From positions 17,831,001 to 17,895,000 of the forward strand of contig LR990054.1 in NCBI GenBank assembly GCA_905147135.1: a DNA stretch of 64,000 bases. The letters are read 5' to 3'. Made by a program: the position numbers and the translations under genes. The notes beneath the pieces are model-generated. The model saw nothing but the letters and a program-made list of their open reading frames with translations. It did no database searches and had not been told where the DNA came from. This document shows, one piece after another, positions 1-10,639 of this stretch. Origin of the DNA: Blastobasis lacticolella. Taxonomy: Eukaryota > Arthropoda > Insecta > Lepidoptera > Blastobasidae. The stretch's first letter is position 1, and each line of letters starts with the position of its first letter.

Positions 1-132
1 ATTCCATTATCCATTCCACGTTCATATTTTTAAACCCATTGGAATAAAATATGCCAATGAAAATCGACATTTGTCGTGTACTCTACGGAATGACACATTT
101 TTCCACGTTACCTACGGTAATTCGACTTTGAA

Positions 133-320
133 TTGCCTGAGTGAGATTCCCCGCCGGGCAAAAATTTTAATGATTAATATTAATTTCTGTTACGGGTCTG
201 GGTGTTCTATGTATATTAATTATGTATTTAAAAGTATAAACTTATGTAGTGTGTCGGTTATCTAGCATTTATAATACAAGCTTTGCTTACTTTGGGGCTA
301 GATGGTGCTATGTGGTGTCC
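133..320 (+). repeat. SINE-B copy 1, degraded head
   Basis: Shares the SINE-B body ('ctgttacgggtctgggtg', then 'acaagctttgcttact' and 'ggggctagatgg'). The tRNA-like head is eroded: the B-box region reads 'gagattccccgccgggc' and the A box is not recognisable. The 3' end reads 'gctatgtgg' instead of the usual 'gctgtgtgaattgtcc'. Confidence 0.8.
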
Positions 321-488
321 AAAAAAATGCGACCCATATCATCGTAAACTAGAGTGATATTTATAAACCTGCTATGTTTAACAACTATTTATTCACTGAT
401 AAGTAGCAAAAGTATCTGTACATACTTCTGTATGCCATGGGTATAAATTTCATACCACAAGCCCGTGTATTTTATCCATATCAGTGGC

Positions 489-629
489 CCTAGCACAACT
501 GTGTCCGCGACAAAGCTCGCGCCGCGAGAGACCGTTTGTCTCTTTCTCTCAATACTAAGACGAAAGAGATAGCAATACCTATGTCGCACTTTTTCTCGCT
601 TATCGCGCGCGAGAGCAACTTGTGCTAGG
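489..629. mobile_element. 141-bp foldback element with CCTAGCACAA ends
   Basis: The ends are a perfect 10-bp inverted repeat, 'cctagcacaa' (489-498) and 'ttgtgctagg' (620-629). CG-rich subterminal tracts ('gctcgcgc' and 'gcgcgcgag') also roughly pair, as do inner 'ctctttctctc' and 'gaaagaga' tracts. Non-coding and MITE-like; no clear target duplication. Confidence 0.55.
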
Positions 630-639
630 CCTACAGAAT

Positions 640-869
640 GAAACGCCACTACATAGCACACAAGCAAAGCAACACGAACTCTCGCCCCGAAAAAATCCAG
701 TTTCCCACAACCAAGCGGCTCACAGACAAAAAAAAACACAAACAAACCAGCAAAAGACAGCCACCAGTACAGTTGTGTAACAGGGCCCCGGGAATCGAAC
801 CGGAAACCTTTGTGGCTGAGCTCAGGGGAAATTGCATTCGCTGTCTCTTTGGTGAACTAGCGGAGCCCG
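640..869 (-). repeat. Possible SINE with tRNA-like head
   Basis: On the minus strand, 'ggttcgattcc' (791-801) matches the Pol III B-box consensus, and 'tagttcaccaaag' about 50 bases upstream resembles an A box. The sequence after it has no coding potential and ends beside the foldback element at 489-629. Only one copy is seen here, so this is tentative. The cloverleaf is not convincing enough to call a tRNA. Confidence 0.35.
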
Positions 870-1003
870 TTTTGTTTGTTTGCCTCCACTGCAAAGTGAG
901 ACAACGGACTTACCTATAACAGTTTACATGTTACATCGAGAAGAGAGTATCTTGTGAGAAACCGAGTAACAGGCATAGATATAAATAAAATAAAAAATAT
1001 GCT

Positions 1004-1240
1004 GGACAAATTCACACAGCTCCATCTAAGCTAAGTAAGCAAAGCTTGTGTTATGGGTGTTGGATAACTAATAAACTACTTATATACTTTTTCAAATACA
1101 TACTTATTATACATACTACACTCAGACCCGTAAGTGAAATTAAAATTTCACTACTTCAATTTCAGCTCGGCTGGGAATTGAACCCGGGACCTCTGCGTGG
1201 CGACCGGCATGTTAACCAACAGAACCACTCAGGTTGTCAA
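1004..1240 (-). repeat. SINE-B copy 2
   Basis: Near full length. The body reads from 'ggacaaattcacacag' through 'agcaaagcttgtgtta' and 'cagacccgtaa'. The tRNA-derived head lies at 1165-1240, with B box 'ggttcaattcc' on the minus strand (1174-1184). Confidence 0.85.
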
Positions 1241-1877
1241 ATCACACAGGAGTATTTAAACCTATGTTATGTAGCCTGAGTTATGTTAAATTAATTAATA
1301 TAACGCTTTGTTTGTTATTATAGAACGACGTGTACAGCTTTGTAATTTAGGGAATACATGTACTATGAACAATGTACTATTTAAACTGGAGGTGAAGTAC
1401 AGGTTGTATACAACCTTTAGCAGGCGCCAGTTTACACACAAAGTTTTGCGTTAAAAACTTTACTTGTGTTACCTAAAACGTCTATATAATATCTACTACA
1501 TGAATTCTTTGTGTAAAGAAAATAAATAAACTTACCTACATTATCATAATTCTAAGTTATATTATTGAAATAGTTTTATTGTTGTAGTAGTTTTAATATT
1601 ATTTCTTGTTCACAATTCTTTGTTTCCTGCTAAGGACCGGTAAGTAAGGATCATTAGTCTCTTGCAAATTCCTTTGAAAGTATACGTATATATACTTTGT
1701 GCAGAAGATAACGTTTTGTGAACAAATAATAATCAGTGCTGAATTTGATACGGTCGGTCACTACATAGGTCGGATTTAAAATAAAAGTAACAAGTGTGTT
1801 TTATAAAATAAATTATAATATGGCAAAAAAAAAGTTAATTACAAGTCAAACGAATTCGTGACATATTTAAATACTTG
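1241..1877. other. Unique AT-rich sequence
   Basis: No ORF, repeat or RNA gene that I can support. Confidence 0.5.
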
Positions 1878-2132
1878 TGGACTCGGCGTGACTTCATTCG
1901 TGTAGGGACTTACCCTCGTTCCTAAAACTACCTTACAGCTACACTACACCTACCCTATTCCTATCCTAGACCTACTTTTACCCTTACCTACCCTCTTTGC
2001 TTGCACTATAAATGTTCCTTTTGAATCACTCTATCTGTTGTTGACAACCGCATCAAAATCCGTTGCGCAGTTTAAAAGATCTAAGAGTACATAGGGACAG
2101 ACGACGGGAAGCGACTTTGTTTTATACTATGT
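1878..2132 (+). repeat. Retroelement tail K, copy 1
   Basis: Order: 'ggcgtgacttcattcgtg', a degenerate 'accctaccta' array (1946-1995), then 'ccgcatcaaaatccgttg', 'agatctaagagtacatag' and 'agcgactttgttttatac'. The same modules recur near 11428, 12770, 36800 and 44195. I take it as the 3' end of a LINE, probably RTE-like; that class is an inference from remembered insect repeats. Confidence 0.6.
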
Positions 2133-2660
2133 TTAGATATATTCTATAGGGAAACATCGTGTCAATGATTGAGTTAAAGATATCGGGCTGTGATTACAAT
2201 TTCTGATTTATTTACAGAGTTTGAAATGGAAATTTATTTAATTTTTTATTTCGTTCCGTTTGTGCTGCCTCGTTCGGAGCGATTGTGATAAATGGGTTTA
2301 AATCTTTTTCTTTATTACTTTTCTTATATTTTCATTTGTATTGTGAACGTTGCTTTTCAACGTAACAGTTTTGTAAACAGAGCCGTGGGAGTAGCTAAGA
2401 AAGATAAATTACTTTTCAAAGCTTTATTTTTACACCGATTCAAATGTGCCAATCGAGGTTTTATGGACGTTTTAATTGCTTTTCCCGTCTGAGTGCATAT
2501 CGTAAACTCCCGTGTAGGAAGGTTTTATTATACTGTGTGTTCAAATGGATTGAAGAAGGTTTTGGTTAAATTGGTTGATGAAACGACGTCCAATATAAAT
2601 ATTTCATCTTAGCGTCTATATGCCGGTCGTGATGTCGCGCGCGAAGGCCCAGGGTCCGGA
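2133..2660. other. Unique sequence
   Basis: Contains a 66-codon ORF at 2292-2492, rich in Phe and Leu, with no recognisable domain. I would not call it a gene. Confidence 0.4.
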
Positions 2661-2850
2661 TGTGGCAGATCAGATAATTACAGGGAATCTGACCACCATC
2701 TGACCTTCGTGACTCTGTTAACAAGGGAACCTGAACAGATGAGTAGATATTGGATCATAGATACAGATTCAGTCGCTTAAATGTACAGGTTTCCTCGCGA
2801 TGTTTTCCCTCACCGTGAAAGCATTTGGTAGAATTCGACTAATGTACAGT
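2661..2850 (-). repeat. SINE-C copy 1, head missing
   Basis: Carries 'ggcagatcagataatta', 'ctgttaacaagggaacctg', 'atgttttccctcaccgt' and 'aatgtaca' in the order of other SINE-C copies. It stops before the tRNA-like head, which would lie to the right on this strand. Confidence 0.75.
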
Positions 2851-3510
2851 GCACAAGTTCATGACCACCTTAAGAATCATGTTCCTGTGCAGTTGTAAAA
2901 AGGCTTTTATAGCATTCATGAATTAAATTTGTATTTATTACATAAAAATACCCCAGGGGTAAAGTACGAGTCCGTGTTGCACCTGGGACTTAATTTATAT
3001 TAATAATATATTTGCCTACTTAAAAATTTGACATTTTATTTGAATTTATTTTGTATTATGATATTGTGATGATTTTATGAATTGAATGTTTAATTATGTA
3101 ATGATTTTAACAATATATTATAAGTAATTTTACTAACACAAAATGGGCTGTTAAAAATCGAAATGACTTAGGAAATGTCTCACAAAAATAACGGCGATGG
3201 GTAAGTCCACCAACGCTGTTCGAACTAACCAAGAGCTTAAAGTTTATCGCTCCATGTATTCCGTTTAAAATGCACTATAAATGCATCGACATAAGCGAGC
3301 GATCAGCTGGAATGTTGAATGGCTCAATCGGCATGCGCTGAGCGAGCACTAATTGACCGCTTCTGATTCGCGGTTAGTGAACAGCGCTTCCAATGAGGTG
3401 CTTAGGCGATTGCGCGATATCATTTGTGATGACGAATTAAGTGAACAATCGACTAACTATGCGGCTTATTCATATATTTATTTACAAATAATAATATTTA
3501 CATGTCATTT
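2851..3510. other. Unique AT-rich sequence
   Basis: No supported gene. A short palindrome 'taccccaggggta' lies near 2950. The right half (3200-3450) is less AT-rich. Confidence 0.4.
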
Positions 3511-3691
3511 GACGACCTGAGTGGTTGAAATTGAAATGATGAATTTTAATTTCTGTTACGGGTCTGGGTGTTCTATGTATTTAAAAGTATATAAGTAGTT
3601 TATCAGTTATCTAGCACCCATTACACAAGCTTTGCTTACTTTGGGGCTAGATGGCGCTGTGTGAATTTGTCCACGATTATTTATTTATTTA
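3511..3691 (+). repeat. SINE-B copy 3 with internal promoter deletion
   Basis: Starts with the intact 5' end 'gacgacctgagtggtt' but jumps at about 3526 straight to 'gaaattgaaatgatg'. About 55 bp carrying half the A box and all of the B box are missing. The rest of the body and the 'ttatttattta' tail are normal. Confidence 0.85.
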
Positions 3692-3730
3692 CAGTAATAT
3701 CAATTAGATAACTAAGGTTAAATAACGGTC

Positions 3731-3820
3731 GCAGATACCGGATGGGTGAGCTGAAGTTTAGTCTCCCAACGAGCTCGCCACTAGTAAGGTGTGCCTCGTA
3801 ATACTGTCGTGGCATATGCT
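3731..3820 (+). repeat. Repeat G (5S-like) fragment
   Basis: Keeps 'ggatgggtgagc' and 'aacgagctcgcc...ggtgtgcct', matching in order the middle of the fuller copy at 30428-30645. Both ends are lost. Confidence 0.5.
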
Positions 3821-3905
3821 GAGTGTGGCCCCATGCACTCTCCTCATGGCACAGGTAACGAGATATGGGATAAAATATAAACAGGAAAAAAGTGACATCG
3901 AGAAT

Positions 3906-3997
3906 GTACAGTCAGCTGCAGAGAGCTGCCCCCCCCCCCCCTTACTATATATTTCATGTGTGCTAGGAGGGTCCATTCACTCTGCAGCTGACTGTAC
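3906..3997. mobile_element. Short palindromic MITE, copy 1
   Basis: Perfect 18-bp inverted ends, 'gtacagtcagctgcagag' (3906-3923) and its complement (3980-3997). The centre has a run of 12 C (3930-3941) and 'ctaggagggtcc'. CAGT...ACTG ends inside TA would fit a mariner-type origin (inference). A second copy is at 20496-20581. Confidence 0.7.
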
Positions 3998-4524
3998 TAG
4001 TATTTTATTTAACAATAAAATACCGCCACGGAGTACCAATCGTCTCCCGACACTTTTCAACCCATCTCACGGTTAGAGCTCATTACAGTTATATATTGTA
4101 ACTACGTACACTTACCCTACCTACCCGTTTTTGTTACATAGAAACCTTGCTCTAAAAACAATAATTCCAACAAAAAAGAACTAGCTAAATAGGTGCGGTA
4201 TAGGTTTTGAAATTATATGGGATAACCTTAGGATATATTTTTGCATGTTTTTGGGGATCTCCAACTTTTTGAAGATGAAATATAGAGCCTATGTTACTCG
4301 CTAATGATGTAGCTTTCTTTAAGTGATAGAATTTTTTAAATCGATTCAGTTTTTTAGTTATTCCATTATATGTAATGGTAAACAAACTTTATAATAATAG
4401 TATAGACACAGATATAACAAACTGAAAACATAAAAAAGTCACAAGGACAATGAGAAACAACTTTCTGATGAATTTATACATAGAAGTTATACAGTAAAAA
4501 GCATTCCAGTCGCTTTGCCCGCTC
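3998..4524. other. Unique sequence
   Basis: AT-rich, no supported gene. A 66-codon minus-strand ORF at 4185-4385 has no recognisable features. Confidence 0.4.
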
Positions 4525-4620
4525 CCGGGCAATCGCGACGCCGCGAACGCCGCCCGTCACCGAGGCTATTATCCCGGGAATTATCCCCGGGATTTGTCCC
4601 CGGAATAATTCCCAGGGCGC
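4525..4620. other. GC-rich CCCGGG palindrome cluster
   Basis: A GC-rich island in AT-rich surroundings. 'cccgggaattatccccggg' (4573-4591) faces 'ccccggaataattcccaggg' (4598-4617), an imperfect inverted repeat with a 6-base loop. Similar CCCGGGA-rich patches lie at 40108-40152 and 40545-40618. Function unknown. Confidence 0.5.
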
Positions 4621-4799
4621 ACTCTAACGCTCTTTAATTCTCGAATTCGGAGTTGCACGCTCCATTAGGCGGGAAAGAGAGTTTAATATTTTACACCTAC
4701 TGTAGGTGGTTCTTGTTCGTCATTCGTTCTGCTCGACTGATTAATACTTTGTGTTATTGGTTTGGGCTTGTTTATGGATTGCTTACCTTTTTTTGACTA

Positions 4800-5021
4800 T
4801 CCACACAGCGCCATCTAGTCCCTAAGTAAACAAAGCTTGTGTTAAGGTGCTTGATGACTGATAAACTACTTAAATACTTAAAAAATATACTTAATATACA
4901 TATAACACTCAGACCCGTAACAGTAATTAGAATTCATCATTTTAATTTTTGCTCGGCCGGAATCGAACCCGAGACCACTTGCGTGGTGGATGTTAACCCC
5001 TGAACCAGTCAGGTCGTCGAT
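4800..5021 (-). repeat. SINE-B copy 4
   Basis: Near complete on the minus strand, from 'ccacacagcgccatctag' to the tRNA-like head at 4950-5021. The B box reads 'ggttcgattcc' on the minus strand, though the next stem has lost a base. The poly-pyrimidine spacer is shorter than in the 37345 copy. Confidence 0.85.
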
Positions 5022-5140
5022 ACTATGTCTAGTGTAGTTTAAAACTTGATTATCGACTTAGTTAAATAGAATTCTCTACCTTGCTAAAGTTAATTTGAGC
5101 TTTGATTGGTAAAATATTCATTTCTACGAGAGCTTAGACA

Positions 5141-5490
5141 GTTCGAGATCCAATTCGCAGCAGATATAACATCGGCAGCATTGAACAACTCTCGTTGAAC
5201 GTTGGTAACGAGCGAAGTTCGACGCAACTATCCCTCGCAGTCTAATCCAACTCCCAGGCACTTCGTAAAGTACACACTCTCACGCTTGCACGATGCACTT
5301 TCAAGCATCGCGGTGCTGCTGTACTCCGGCAACTGTTGAACGACCTAGCGCTTGCCATGCTAAACATATCTAAATGTAATGGCGACAAAACTAGGCGTAA
5401 TCTCGACCATTTTTTGATTGATCCCAACTGTAATTAGTCTCAGTCCCAATAAATCTCAAAAAAATCAAATCAAAATCAATCAATTATGGC
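5141..5490 (+). pseudogene. LINE ORF2 C-terminal remnant with poly(A)-type tail
   Basis: One frame stays open from 5141 to the TAG at 5435-5437, apart from a stop at 5243-5245. It includes 'FKHRGAAVLRQLLNDL', which resembles the Arg-Gly-Ala...Leu-Trp-Asn-x-Leu region near the C-terminus of many CR1/jockey-type ORF2 proteins; here the Trp is absent. Just downstream are AATAAA (5448-5453) and an A-rich 'tcaaaaaaatcaaatc' tail, as expected for the 3' end of a retrotransposed transcript. About 98 codons survive of a protein normally near 900. Seen: frame and tail. Inferred: LINE origin. A processed host pseudogene is the alternative. Confidence 0.4.
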
Positions 5491-6144
5491 AACAGGTCTT
5501 TTTTCAGATTGACAACCATTACTGCCATTGTTAAAGTGCATGGAATAGACAATTAAAAAGTTTGACCGATTTGTAAAAAGGACTCACTTCACAGCAGAAA
5601 GATTATACTTAAAATAAAATCTGTCATTTGAACAGAAGCCAGAATTGCTTGGTAGTACAAAAATCAAGTTGTCGCTTACGCGCGGTTTAGACGTAAGCGG
5701 GCGCAATGTCACCCACCCTTCCGTCGTTCTCGTAACCGTTTCGTAACCAGTTGAGAATACTCGCCAGCGTACCTTACGGAGCCATATAAAAACACCCGCG
5801 TTGCGGCTGAACTAAAAACTCCAACTTTATTACTCCCGCCCACAACAGAAGTGGCGGTAACGAGCGTCGAATGCATAAACAGCTTCCAAGTTCCCGGATA
5901 GAAAATTTTTAGTGAGCTGAATAATAATAAAAATGTAGCGAGCTTGTTTACGGTGGTAATGAGGGCGGAGAAAAAAGTCGAGATTGACTTAATTAAAACT
6001 GCTCGAGATAAATTACCTAAGTGAAGAGCGCGCTTAACGAATTCTGATTTTAATATAGGAGGGAGGATGCGTAATAAATAGCCAGTTTATCACAGTTCGA
6101 TACAGTCTAAAGGAAATGCATTATGATAATTTCAAGCATGATTT
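5491..6144. other. Unique sequence
   Basis: No supported gene. The segment 5670-5900 is less AT-rich, with scattered CpGs but no ORF of note. Confidence 0.4.
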
Positions 6145-6245
6145 GTTTATGCCATATATGGCGAGCGGGCCACCTGATGGAAAGTGGTCATCCCTGCCTA
6201 TAGACATTATCAACACCAGGGGTACCGCCAATGCAGTGCCTACAT
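6145..6245 (-). repeat. Family A fragment, copy 1
   Basis: Only the 3'-terminal module remains. On the plus strand it reads 'gccacctgatggaaagtgg', 'gcctatagacatta' and 'caacaccag', complementary to the sense strand. It breaks off at 'gccaatgcagtgcctac'. Confidence 0.75.
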
Positions 6246-6364
6246 CCAAATCCCCGGGGGAGGCCTGAGCATTATCACACCATTCGCCAATTGTTCTACA
6301 TATCGGTTAGCATTTTCAACACCACCAATCAACACCAATCGGCAACTGGTTATACTGATTTTTG

Positions 6365-6485
6365 TAGCTCAATATGCTGTTGAAAAACTAGTATAAAAGG
6401 ATTCAACATTGCTATGCGCGTCCATAGAGACGTTAGCTCATGTTTTACTGGTTAGTATATGTCCATATGCCGTTGACTGTACTAG
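6365..6485. repeat. Repeat H, copy 1, plus a palindrome fragment
   Basis: 'agctcaatatgctgttg', then 'ctagtataaaagg', 'catagagacgttagctcat' and 'ttttactgg' match the H units at 52961-53115. At 6470-6485, 'ccgttgactgtactag' matches the right end of the palindromic MITE at 3906-3997. Confidence 0.6.
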
Positions 6486-6940
6486 TTCAGCAATCAAGTC
6501 CGATTTCACCATTGATAGAAGTATCAAACGAGTAATTAACAAACCCAATCGAGCATGAATCGCCTACGCATCGAGTAAAATTTCAATTTAATCCGATCGA
6601 ATGCCCCAAACCGTGTCGCCAGTATCTGGAAAGCCTTCGCAACGCGTGTCCGGTGTCCCGTGTTAAATGCTGCGCATAAAACGATGTAATCGACTCATTT
6701 TGTAGCCCGAGGCCTTTTACGCATCGAATGCTGCTGTGATATTCGAGGATATTAATACGGCATCAAAAAGTACTGGTATTGAATTTTTAATTGTCAAAGG
6801 GAGAATGTGTTTCTTTTATTTGGTTGTTAAATGCTTGTGTTATGTGGCTGTGTAGGTTGGAATTGATTTCCTAATAAAGTATACTCACGCTTTCAAAGTT
6901 ATGTCTTACTTAAGTTTACAAAATAAGTTTAATATTGCAC

Positions 6941-7046
6941 AATGGAGGACTTGTTCGAGGCCAGTTCAAACGCTGTATGCGTCGCGGAATACGGGGCGAA
7001 TAAAGTGTAAGTCAGAGTTTAGTCCATCGACTCGATAATAAGAAGA
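6941..7046 (+). repeat. Repeat Q, copy 1 (small conserved ORF)
   Basis: Homologous, in opposite orientation, to 9610-9714. Homology starts almost exactly at an ATG (6942-6944) and ends at 'actcgataataagaaga'. Both copies keep a 22-codon ORF beginning MEDLFEASS and ending ANKV, here 6942-7010. I do not recognise the peptide. Confidence 0.5.
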
Positions 7047-7469
7047 ACTGAAAACAATTCTGAAAAAACCGTAGATATTTACTTGTACTCCGCAAAAAAC
7101 TAAGCATTTAACAATTACTACGGGCTCTTAATTGAAAACAAAACAAATTTTTCACAGTGCAAACAGAACAAGGGCCTCAAAAATCTAAAAATTAAAATCA
7201 AATAATCTCTCCCACGCCCGCTGAAAGCCGGCCTTACCCAAACAGAATGCGGGAGACCGCCTAAAAGAGTTTCAATTATGGAATATGCATATTACACTTT
7301 TAAAAGCACGGGCAAAATAATCCCAAGCAGAGGTCACCGCTGGGATGAGCAAGATTAAAAGTAAATTATTACACTTTTTTTATCCATTAAATGAAATATG
7401 CATTGGTCGTGTGGTGCCCGAGTGCTCCGCTTGTGAGGGCCCGGTGTCCTCCTTGATAATGATTCAGGA
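7047..7469. other. Unique sequence
   Basis: No supported gene. 7404-7469 may be the diverged 3' extension of the SINE-C copy that follows. Confidence 0.4.
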
Positions 7470-7860
7470 TTGGGCAGATCAAGTAATTACTGTAAAGCGA
7501 CTGCTATTTGACCTCCGTGACCCTGTTAACAAGGGAACCTATCAGGATTAGGTATGTACAAGTCGCTGAATGTGCAAGTTTCATAACGATGTTTTTCCTC
7601 ATAAGAGCATCCGTTAGCGTTCGATTAATGTACATAACTCAGAAAAGGGTCATTGGTATAACCCGCGTCGCGAAAGAAGAGACTTGTCAAATGGCAGTGG
7701 AGGGGATTTCGCGCAGGTAATCGTATGCAGCGCAAGTCGAACCACGTGACCCGCCAAGTCTCTTCTTATTTGACACTAGCTATACACGGTGGCACTGGGG
7801 TTTGAACCCGGTATTCACTTACGAGTCAGACCCCTTAACTACTTGAGCACCGACGCTCCA
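7470..7860 (-). repeat. SINE-C copy 2 with 119-bp insert
   Basis: The tRNA-like head is at the right: minus-strand B box within 'gggttcaaacccc' (7795-7811) and 'gtagttaaggggtc' near 7835-7848. The body runs left through 'aatgtacataactcagaa', 'ctgttaacaagggaacct' and 'ggcagatcaagtaatta'. The body is split at 'ggta' by the module at 7661-7779. Confidence 0.8.
7661..7779. mobile_element. 119-bp foldback module inside SINE-C, copy 1
   Basis: Begins 'acccgcgtcgcgaaagaag' and ends 'tctcttcttatttgacac'. The inner ends 'aagaagagacttg' and 'caagtctcttctt' are perfect inverted repeats. The same module sits at the same SINE-C position at 26194-26312, with 4 differences in 119 positions, while the SINE flanks differ far more. 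Confidence 0.65.
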
Positions 7861-9609
7861 ATTAGCCCATAATATGTCAATATTCCGTTCAAGTAATAAA
7901 AAGCAACCATTCCCGATCAATTCCAAATGGAACTAGTTAATTCTGCGTCCGCCAGCAAATGTTAATCAAGCACTTCGTATGTAGCTGCAGTTTGTAGTTA
8001 CTGTGCGGGTAGTTAAGCTATTTGTTCTGTGTGATGTACACTGACCGAATTGGACTGTGATCAGGGAGTTAGTTTAGAGAATAGTGTACCTATATGGTTT
8101 TGGTTGCGATATGGATACGTATTTCTGACTCTAAACTCAAAATTTCTTAGATAAGGACACTTGAAATTGACTATCAAATGTCATTACAGGCTACATTCTC
8201 GCAATTCGACATTATATTTTGTATTAAAAAATCTGTATAAAAAATGTCATTGAAAACAATCGAATTGTCGAAGGAGGTCTTTGACTGCAGTATATTTGCA
8301 ATGTACCTATTTCAGTGTAATTTTTTTATTAATTTGTAGCTAGAGATTATGTCAAATTCGTAATGTCACAGAGCGAAAACCCTGGGGTGATATTCCGCTT
8401 TTCGCACTTTTTTAAATTCAATTCAAGACTCAAGTGTATATTGTAGATATTGGTTGGAGCTGTGATATGAGTTACCGCTTACCATCACATGGGTTGTCTC
8501 CTCATCTGTCCCTTGTCATCATGAACATAATCAGTACATAACTAAACTTAAACCTCCTCTACCTCTGTCACTAGTACAGCCTTCTCCTAAACGAAAGATG
8601 ATACCAAACAGAGTACCTAAATCCAATTACGTAATTTTCGGAACTTTCTAGAAAGACAATCAATCACGGATTATGTAATTATGCCCGAATAAATAAGAAC
8701 TTTACCGGCGGCGGAAACTCTGTAAAAGCGAGAAAACGAAGCCGACAACCCTTCACAATTTATATCTCAAACAAGAAACATAATCGAGTGTACATATCAG
8801 AATGAGCATCGCAAAGTGTCATTTCAGGTATTTATTTTCAGTCTAGACGAGCTGTGTCGGGCGCGGGTCGAGTGCGCTTGACGCCCGTCAGTGGTGGGTC
8901 GGAAAGGCCCTCCACTGAAGGGCCAATATCGGACAATAGTTTCGCGAGGGTTAATTTTGCGCCAAACATTTTTGGGCATCGATTTTCGCTAGAGTTTCCG
9001 GTTTAAATTCGAGTAACATTCGAATTTCGAACGCTTCGTTACTGGTGAATATTTGCCATTGACTGTTGCTAATTACTTTTTGCTTACGTTAATATATCCG
9101 ATGGTAATACAAAATAACCAGTTGAAATGTTTCATATTGCTCTTAATTATTTTGAATACAAAACATTGAATACCTCGTTTCAATGTTACATTCATTTACG
9201 GTGAAATCTGCGTAGTTAATGAAACTTACCTACTGTTAGTTAATGAAAATGAGATAAGCCATAACAATGAACTTCGCAAATATTCTATAATGAAGTTTAA
9301 TATTTTATAATCTAATCCGATAATTGCACTTTATTGATAATAAGTAAACAAAAAAAAAATGTAAATCTGTTGGCAAATTAAATAAATAAATAAACTGCCA
9401 ATCTTGACAATTGTAACATCTGTAAAGTACGTTCCTTCTCCGTACAACATATTATGCATTATTCTATTACATATATAAAAAACCACAGCTCTTCTATAAG
9501 TTAATTATGTTTTAATCCAATACACAAAGTATAACACCATACTTCGACGCTTAATTCCTCTAACACAATGTAAAATATTTCAAGTAAGTCAAGAAAAGAT
9601 TACGTACTA
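7861..9609. other. Long unique AT-rich stretch
   Basis: No supported gene or repeat copy. A GC-richer patch at 8850-8950 holds a small stem, 'ggccct ccactga agggcc' (8906-8924). I see no ORF with recognisable domains. Confidence 0.5.
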
Positions 9610-9714
9610 CTTCTTCTTATCGAGTCAATGGACTAGACTCTTACTTATACTTTATTCGCCCAGTATTCGGCGACGGATACAGCGTCTGAACTGGCCTCGA
9701 ACAAGTCCTCCATG
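9610..9714 (-). repeat. Repeat Q, copy 2 (small conserved ORF)
   Basis: Inverted homologue of 6941-7046. The ATG complement lies at 9711-9713 and the stop at 9645-9647, giving the same 22-codon length. It differs from copy 1 by three replacement and two silent changes. Beyond the ATG the two loci do not match. The context 'gtaccatggagg' resembles repeat R at 12203. Confidence 0.5.
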
Positions 9715-10162
9715 GTACAAGTTTTAGGGCATGAAACGAGGTGTTCCATACGTACTTAAAGTAACTGGCCACAAAGGCAAAGCTAATCAAGTTTGTCCAG
9801 GTTGTAAACGACGCATACAGATTTCATATTCAGACACTTTCCTCGACAGACTCCTGCCAAAATGCATACTTATCATTATTAGCCCCGCCACGCCAGCATG
9901 CCGTGCCAACTGTCCCCAACCGGAATTGGGCTAATTTGGCATTGGCTTGGGTCCAACTGCGACCCTTTGTTCTACCCGGATCGTGTACACCGCATCATTG
10001 TTTACAACTGCAGCTCACAAATAAAATGCAAGCTAAACTCATACCGTAGTAGCGTAGAAATAAAAGCTTGTAGGAACTGGGTCGCAGCCTACGACGTCAT
10101 AAATGTAGATGCAAGTTCTGTTTCGTGAACCCACGATGCAAAATTTGTGTGGGTTTTGTGCG
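9715..10162. other. Unique sequence
   Basis: Two overlapping ORFs of 67 and 76 codons, with no recognisable domain. No supported gene. Confidence 0.35.
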
Positions 10163-10395
10163 TTTTTTTTTATGTCATACGGTAGGCAAACAGGCAAGCC
10201 ACCTGATGGAAAGTGGTCACCACTGCCCCTACACATTAGCAACACCAAGAATATCGCTAATGCGTTGCCTACCTCTATAACACGTTGCTCTGGCAGCAAA
10301 AGGCAAATGCCACTCCACTGCCAAAGCCACGGTTCCCCAAATCCCCACCCCATGGAGCACTGGAAACCTTACTCACCGGCAGAAACACAATACTT
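10163..10395 (-). repeat. Family A, copy 2
   Basis: Poly(A) of the sense strand appears as a T run at 10164-10171. After 'atgtcatacggtaggcaaac' come the end module 'gccacctgatggaaagtgg', 'tgcgttgcctacctctata', 'ggtaggg'-less middle sequence, and 'ccggcagaaacacaatact'. The 5' part is missing. ORFs on both strands here are translations of the repeat, not genes. Confidence 0.85.
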
Positions 10396-10639
10396 GCCGG
10401 TGGGATTGTACATTGTAGCTTCTAAATGCGTAGATTGCGGTGTGTCTGGCATGTTTTTGGCGGGAAATGAAACTGGAATGATATTAAGCCCGCATTTAAG
10501 TTGATACTTAAACTTCATACCAAGAAACGTTAAACGTCATTATTATACGCATTTAAGAATTGGGTGCAAGCCACCCTTAGTGGTAAAAGTGTTAATAGGC
10601 GGTCCAATTTCTTAAAAGTGTTATGTATAACGAACTAAC

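Noticed and set aside
785..869. A functional tRNA on the minus strand
   Set aside because: The B box is perfect but I cannot form an acceptor stem or place an anticodon loop.
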